DNA of 64,000 nt, taken from positions 274,501-338,500 of the forward strand of contig NZ_CP046242.1 of assembly GCF_023205095.1 (NCBI RefSeq), read 5' to 3'. This DNA comes from Bizionia sp. M204. GTDB lineage: Bacteria; Bacteroidota; Bacteroidia; Flavobacteriales; Flavobacteriaceae. Numbering within the stretch: position 1 is the stretch's first letter; each line of letters opens with the position of its first letter. Positions 61,133-64,000 of this stretch are shown here, in pieces. A program made the translations under genes and the position numbers. The notes below the pieces were generated by a model. That model saw only the letters and a list, made by a program, of their open reading frames with translations, was not told where the DNA came from and did not search any database.

Positions 61133-63691
61133 ATGCCAACACAAACCAAAACCCTTACAAAACCAAAAACATATACGCAAGACGAAGCCTTTGAGGCATC
61201 CGTTAAATACTTCAATGGAGATGATCTTGCTGCACGTGTTTGGATTAATAAATATGCTTTAAAAGATTCTCAAGGCAATATTTATGAATTAACACCTAAC
61301 GATATGCATAAACGTATCGCTAAAGAAATTGCTCGAGTAGAAGTTCGTTATCCAAATCCTATGTCTGAGCAAGAGATTTTCGATTTAATTAAAGACTTTA
61401 AATACATCGTGCCTCAAGGAAGTCCAATGGCTGGAATTGGAAATCCATACCAAACGGGTTCCTTGTCTAATTGTTTTGTAATTGGTAATGATGGCGATTC
61501 AGATTCTTATGGAGGAATCATGAAAATAGATCAGGAACAAGTACAATTAATGAAACGTCGTGGTGGTGTTGGTCACGATTTATCGCATATTCGTCCAAAG
61601 GGATCTCCAGTTAAAAATTCAGCTTTAACATCTACAGGCATTGTGCCGTTTATGGAGCGTTATTCTAACTCCACACGTGAGGTTGCACAGGATGGTCGTC
61701 GTGGTGCTTTAATGTTATCAGTTTCCATAAATCATCCAGATTCAGAAGATTTTATCGATGCTAAATTGGAGCAAGGAAAAGTAACGGGTGCCAATGTATC
61801 TGTTCGTATTGATGATGCATTTATGAATGCCGTTAAAAATAATGGTGAGTATACGCAGACCTATCCTATATTTAGTAAAAACCCAAAAGTTTCTAAAACT
61901 ATTGATGCCAACGGAATTTGGAAAAAAATTGTGCATAATGCATGGAAATCAGCTGAACCAGGAATTTTGTTTTGGGATACCATTATAAATGAGTCCGTTC
62001 CAGATTGTTATGCCGATTTAGGGTATAAAACTGTGTCTACAAATCCATGTGGCGAAATCCCATTATGTCCTTACGATTCATGTCGTTTGCTAGCTATCAA
62101 CTTATTATCTTATGTTGATAATCCATTTTCAAAACAAGCATCTTTTAACTTCGAATTGTTTAAAAAACACGTGATTGTGGCACAGCGAATCATGGATGAC
62201 GTTATCGATTTAGAGTTAGAAAAAATTGATGCAATATTGGCAAAAATTGACGCCGATCCAGAACAAACTGAAATTAAAGCAACAGAGCGTAATTTATGGG
62301 TTAACATTCAGAAAAAAGCAGAAGAAGGAAGAAGAACAGGTATTGGTATCACAGCCGAAGGCGATATGTTAGCAGCTTTAGGTATTCAATATGGTAGTGA
62401 AGCTGGAAATGCATTTTCAGTGGAAGTTCATAAAACATTAGCTATTGAAACCTATCGTGCATCCGTAATGGCAGCGAAAGAACGTGGCGCTTTTGCTATT
62501 TTCGATTCAGAACGCGAAAAGAATAATCCGTTTATACTTAGATTAAAAGAAGCAGATGAAAAACTGTATTTTGATATGTTGGAGTATGGGCGTCGTAATA
62601 TAGCCCTATTGACTATTGCACCTACAGGGACAACGAGTTTAATGACACAAACATCATCAGGTATAGAGCCTGTTTTCATGCCTGTTTACAAGCGTAGACG
62701 AAAGGTAAACCCAAATGATAAACATGTACGCATTGATTTCGTTGATGAGGTTGGCGATTCTTGGGAAGAATATGTGGTGTTTCACCACCGTTTTAAGCAA
62801 TGGATGGACGTAAATGGGATTGATTCTTCGCAAAACTTCACACAAGAAGAGTTAGATGATCTTATTAAGAAATCACCATATTATAAGGCAACGTCTAATG
62901 ATGTGGATTGGTTAAGTAAAGTAACCATGCAAGGTGCGGTACAAAAATGGGTAGATCATTCTATTTCTGTTACTATCAACTTACCTAACGATGTAAGTGA
63001 AGAATTAGTAGGCGATTTGTATTTAAAAGCTTGGGAAGTAGGTTGTAAAGGTGTAACCGTTTATCGTGACGGATCGCGTTCCGGAGTACTTATTTCAAAC
63101 GATGAGAAAAAGGAAGAAAGTCAAGCAGAAACCTTAACAAATTTCCCTGTTAAACGCCCAGAAGTGTTAGATGCTGATGTGGTGCGTTTTCAGAATAAAA
63201 AAGAAAAATGGATTGCATTTATTGGTTTAATAGATGGGAAACCCTACGAAATTTTCACAGGTTTAGCAGATGATGAAGATGGTATTTTAATTCCACGTTG
63301 GGCTGAAAAAGGCGTAATCATGAAAAGCCGAAACGAAGACGGAACCTCACGGTACGATTTTCAGTATGAAAACAAACGCGGATATAAAACAACCATTGAA
63401 GGCTTATCGCATAAATTTAATCCAGAATACTGGAACTATGCGAAACTAATTTCAAGTACGTTGCGTCATGGAATGCCAATTGATAATATTGTAGAGTTAA
63501 TTAATAGTTTACAATTAGATAGTGAATCTATCAACACGTGGAAAAATGGTGTTGGTCGTGCGTTGAAACGTTATGTTGCTGATGGAACGAAAGCCAAAGG
63601 TCATAGATGTACTAATTGCGAATCGGAAAATTTAATTTACCAAGAAGGTTGCCTGACCTGTAAGGATTGTGGCTCTTCAAAATGTGGTTAA
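61133..63691 (+). CDS. nrdJ: Vitamin B12-dependent (class II) ribonucleotide reductase
   Basis: An 852-residue class II ribonucleoside-diphosphate reductase that uses adenosylcobalamin to make deoxyribonucleotides with or without oxygen. Family motifs include GSLSNCFVIGN (a catalytic Cys), MKRRGGVGHDLSHIRPKGS, TNPCGEIPLCPYDSCRLLAINL (radical-site Cys region), and LLTIAPTGTTSLMTQTSSGIEPVF. A TSCPD-type domain (FTGLADDEDGIL) follows. The C-terminus is a zinc ribbon (CTNCESENLIYQEGCLTCKDCGSSKCG) whose terminal Cys pair may act as the electron donor. No cobalamin riboswitch is visible in the 175 bases before it. Confidence 0.95.
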   Translation: MPTQTKTLTKPKTYTQDEAFEASVKYFNGDDLAARVWINKYALKDSQGNIYELTPNDMHKRIAKEIARVEVRYPNPMSEQEIFDLIKDFKYIVPQGSPMAGIGNPYQTGSLSNCFVIGNDGDSDSYGGIMKIDQEQVQLMKRRGGVGHDLSHIRPKGSPVKNSALTSTGIVPFMERYSNSTREVAQDGRRGALMLSVSINHPDSEDFIDAKLEQGKVTGANVSVRIDDAFMNAVKNNGEYTQTYPIFSKNPKVSKTIDANGIWKKIVHNAWKSAEPGILFWDTIINESVPDCYADLGYKTVSTNPCGEIPLCPYDSCRLLAINLLSYVDNPFSKQASFNFELFKKHVIVAQRIMDDVIDLELEKIDAILAKIDADPEQTEIKATERNLWVNIQKKAEEGRRTGIGITAEGDMLAALGIQYGSEAGNAFSVEVHKTLAIETYRASVMAAKERGAFAIFDSEREKNNPFILRLKEADEKLYFDMLEYGRRNIALLTIAPTGTTSLMTQTSSGIEPVFMPVYKRRRKVNPNDKHVRIDFVDEVGDSWEEYVVFHHRFKQWMDVNGIDSSQNFTQEELDDLIKKSPYYKATSNDVDWLSKVTMQGAVQKWVDHSISVTINLPNDVSEELVGDLYLKAWEVGCKGVTVYRDGSRSGVLISNDEKKEESQAETLTNFPVKRPEVLDADVVRFQNKKEKWIAFIGLIDGKPYEIFTGLADDEDGILIPRWAEKGVIMKSRNEDGTSRYDFQYENKRGYKTTIEGLSHKFNPEYWNYAKLISSTLRHGMPIDNIVELINSLQLDSESINTWKNGVGRALKRYVADGTKAKGHRCTNCESENLIYQEGCLTCKDCGSSKCG

Positions 63692-63716
63692 AACAAAAAA
63701 ATGTGTTAATTGTAAA

Positions 63717-63750
63717 AAAAAACGCTATTTCTAATGAGATAGCGTTTTTT
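63717..63750 (+). terminator. Terminator of nrdJ
   Basis: Arms AAAAAACGCTAT and ATAGCGTTTTTT around a 10-base loop, 25 bases after the stop. Confidence 0.9.
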
Positions 63751-63933
63751 AATTATAATCAGTATCTGCTGCTATTCTAAACCTTAAAGATGTAATTCTG
63801 AAACAAATTCAGAATAACGGTAATTGGTGTTTTGGAAGGTTCTTTATTGTTTTTTTTACGCATTCAAGAATCGCAATTGGTTGGCGTGAATTTCATAGTG
63901 CTTCTAACTTAAAATTAGTGGCAACAACGCCAT

Positions 63934-64000
63934 TTATCTCAACATATCCTGACTAATATATCTATAATCTTCTAACAATTTTAAATCCGTTATTAATTTA
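63934..64000 (-). CDS. Possible 3' end of a leftward gene cut by the window edge
   Basis: On the minus strand an open frame enters from the right edge and reads KLITDLKLLEDYRYISQDMLR before a TAA. With only 21 codons it cannot be assigned. The rest of 63751-63933 shows a small dyad (ATTCTGAA / TTCAGAAT near 63800) that could be its terminator, and nothing else. Confidence 0.3.
   Translation of the reverse strand, partial: KLITDLKLLEDYRYISQDMLR

Overview
The window reads as the chromosome of a marine-type member of Flavobacteriaceae (Bacteroidota). It is AT-rich. Genes lack Shine-Dalgarno sites, and many starts follow the Bacteroidota -7 motif TAnnTTTG. SecD and SecF are fused, secreted proteins carry type IX secretion (T9SS) C-terminal domains, and ProRS is of the archaeal/eukaryotic type. 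DUF192, DUF1599, DUF3078, DUF4293 and BT_3928-type genes are all present. The genus cannot be fixed from the sequence alone.

Layout. 1-7416: end of secDF, then a leftward block folE - four-helix-bundle gene - cysS - yidD - lgt - DUF192 lipoprotein. 7619-18770: an 8-kb T9SS adhesin, a FadL-like outer-membrane protein and a repeat-rich lipoprotein. 18870-33825: housekeeping genes (proS, tRNA-Glu, rpsT, rho, truA, an ABC exporter, cdaA - lipoprotein - folP, DUF1599, a DoxX-like protein, an orphan DppB-like permease, tpiA, prmA, clpS). 34779-49506: a 14.7-kb mobile element integrated in tRNA-Arg(ACG). 49533-64000: core genome again (a conserved 50-aa gene, a secreted endonuclease, a frameshifted M56/BlaR1-like gene with its BlaI partner, a Ca/Na antiporter, glutamine synthetase III, purM, DUF3078 and a B12-dependent ribonucleotide reductase).

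The element is the most interesting part. A 51-bp direct repeat of the tRNA-Arg 3' half bounds it. A tyrosine integrase lies just inside the left end, and identical pairs of a 10-bp motif at both ends look like integrase arm sites. An excisionase-like HTH protein and a primase/helicase-like ATPase follow. I see no relaxase, conjugation, capsid or packaging gene. The cargo looks like a compact defence island with three parts. The first is a type I restriction-modification locus (hsdM, hsdS, an unknown gene, hsdR). The second is an AbiF/Abi_2 HEPN gene preceded by a short hairpin RNA candidate with its own promoter and terminator, apparently inserted at the start of hsdR because a 14-codon relic of a second hsdR start lies upstream. 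The third is a three-gene cassette that looks like toxin - HTH antitoxin - SecB-like chaperone (TAC), with 19-bp repeats that straddle its promoter and its GTG start codon.

Other notable points are a 939-bp internal block duplication in the adhesin, two opposite frameshifts in the M56 gene, small genes of 45 and 50 codons, and several intergenic repeat elements. All function calls come from reading motifs and general family resemblance; no database search was possible.
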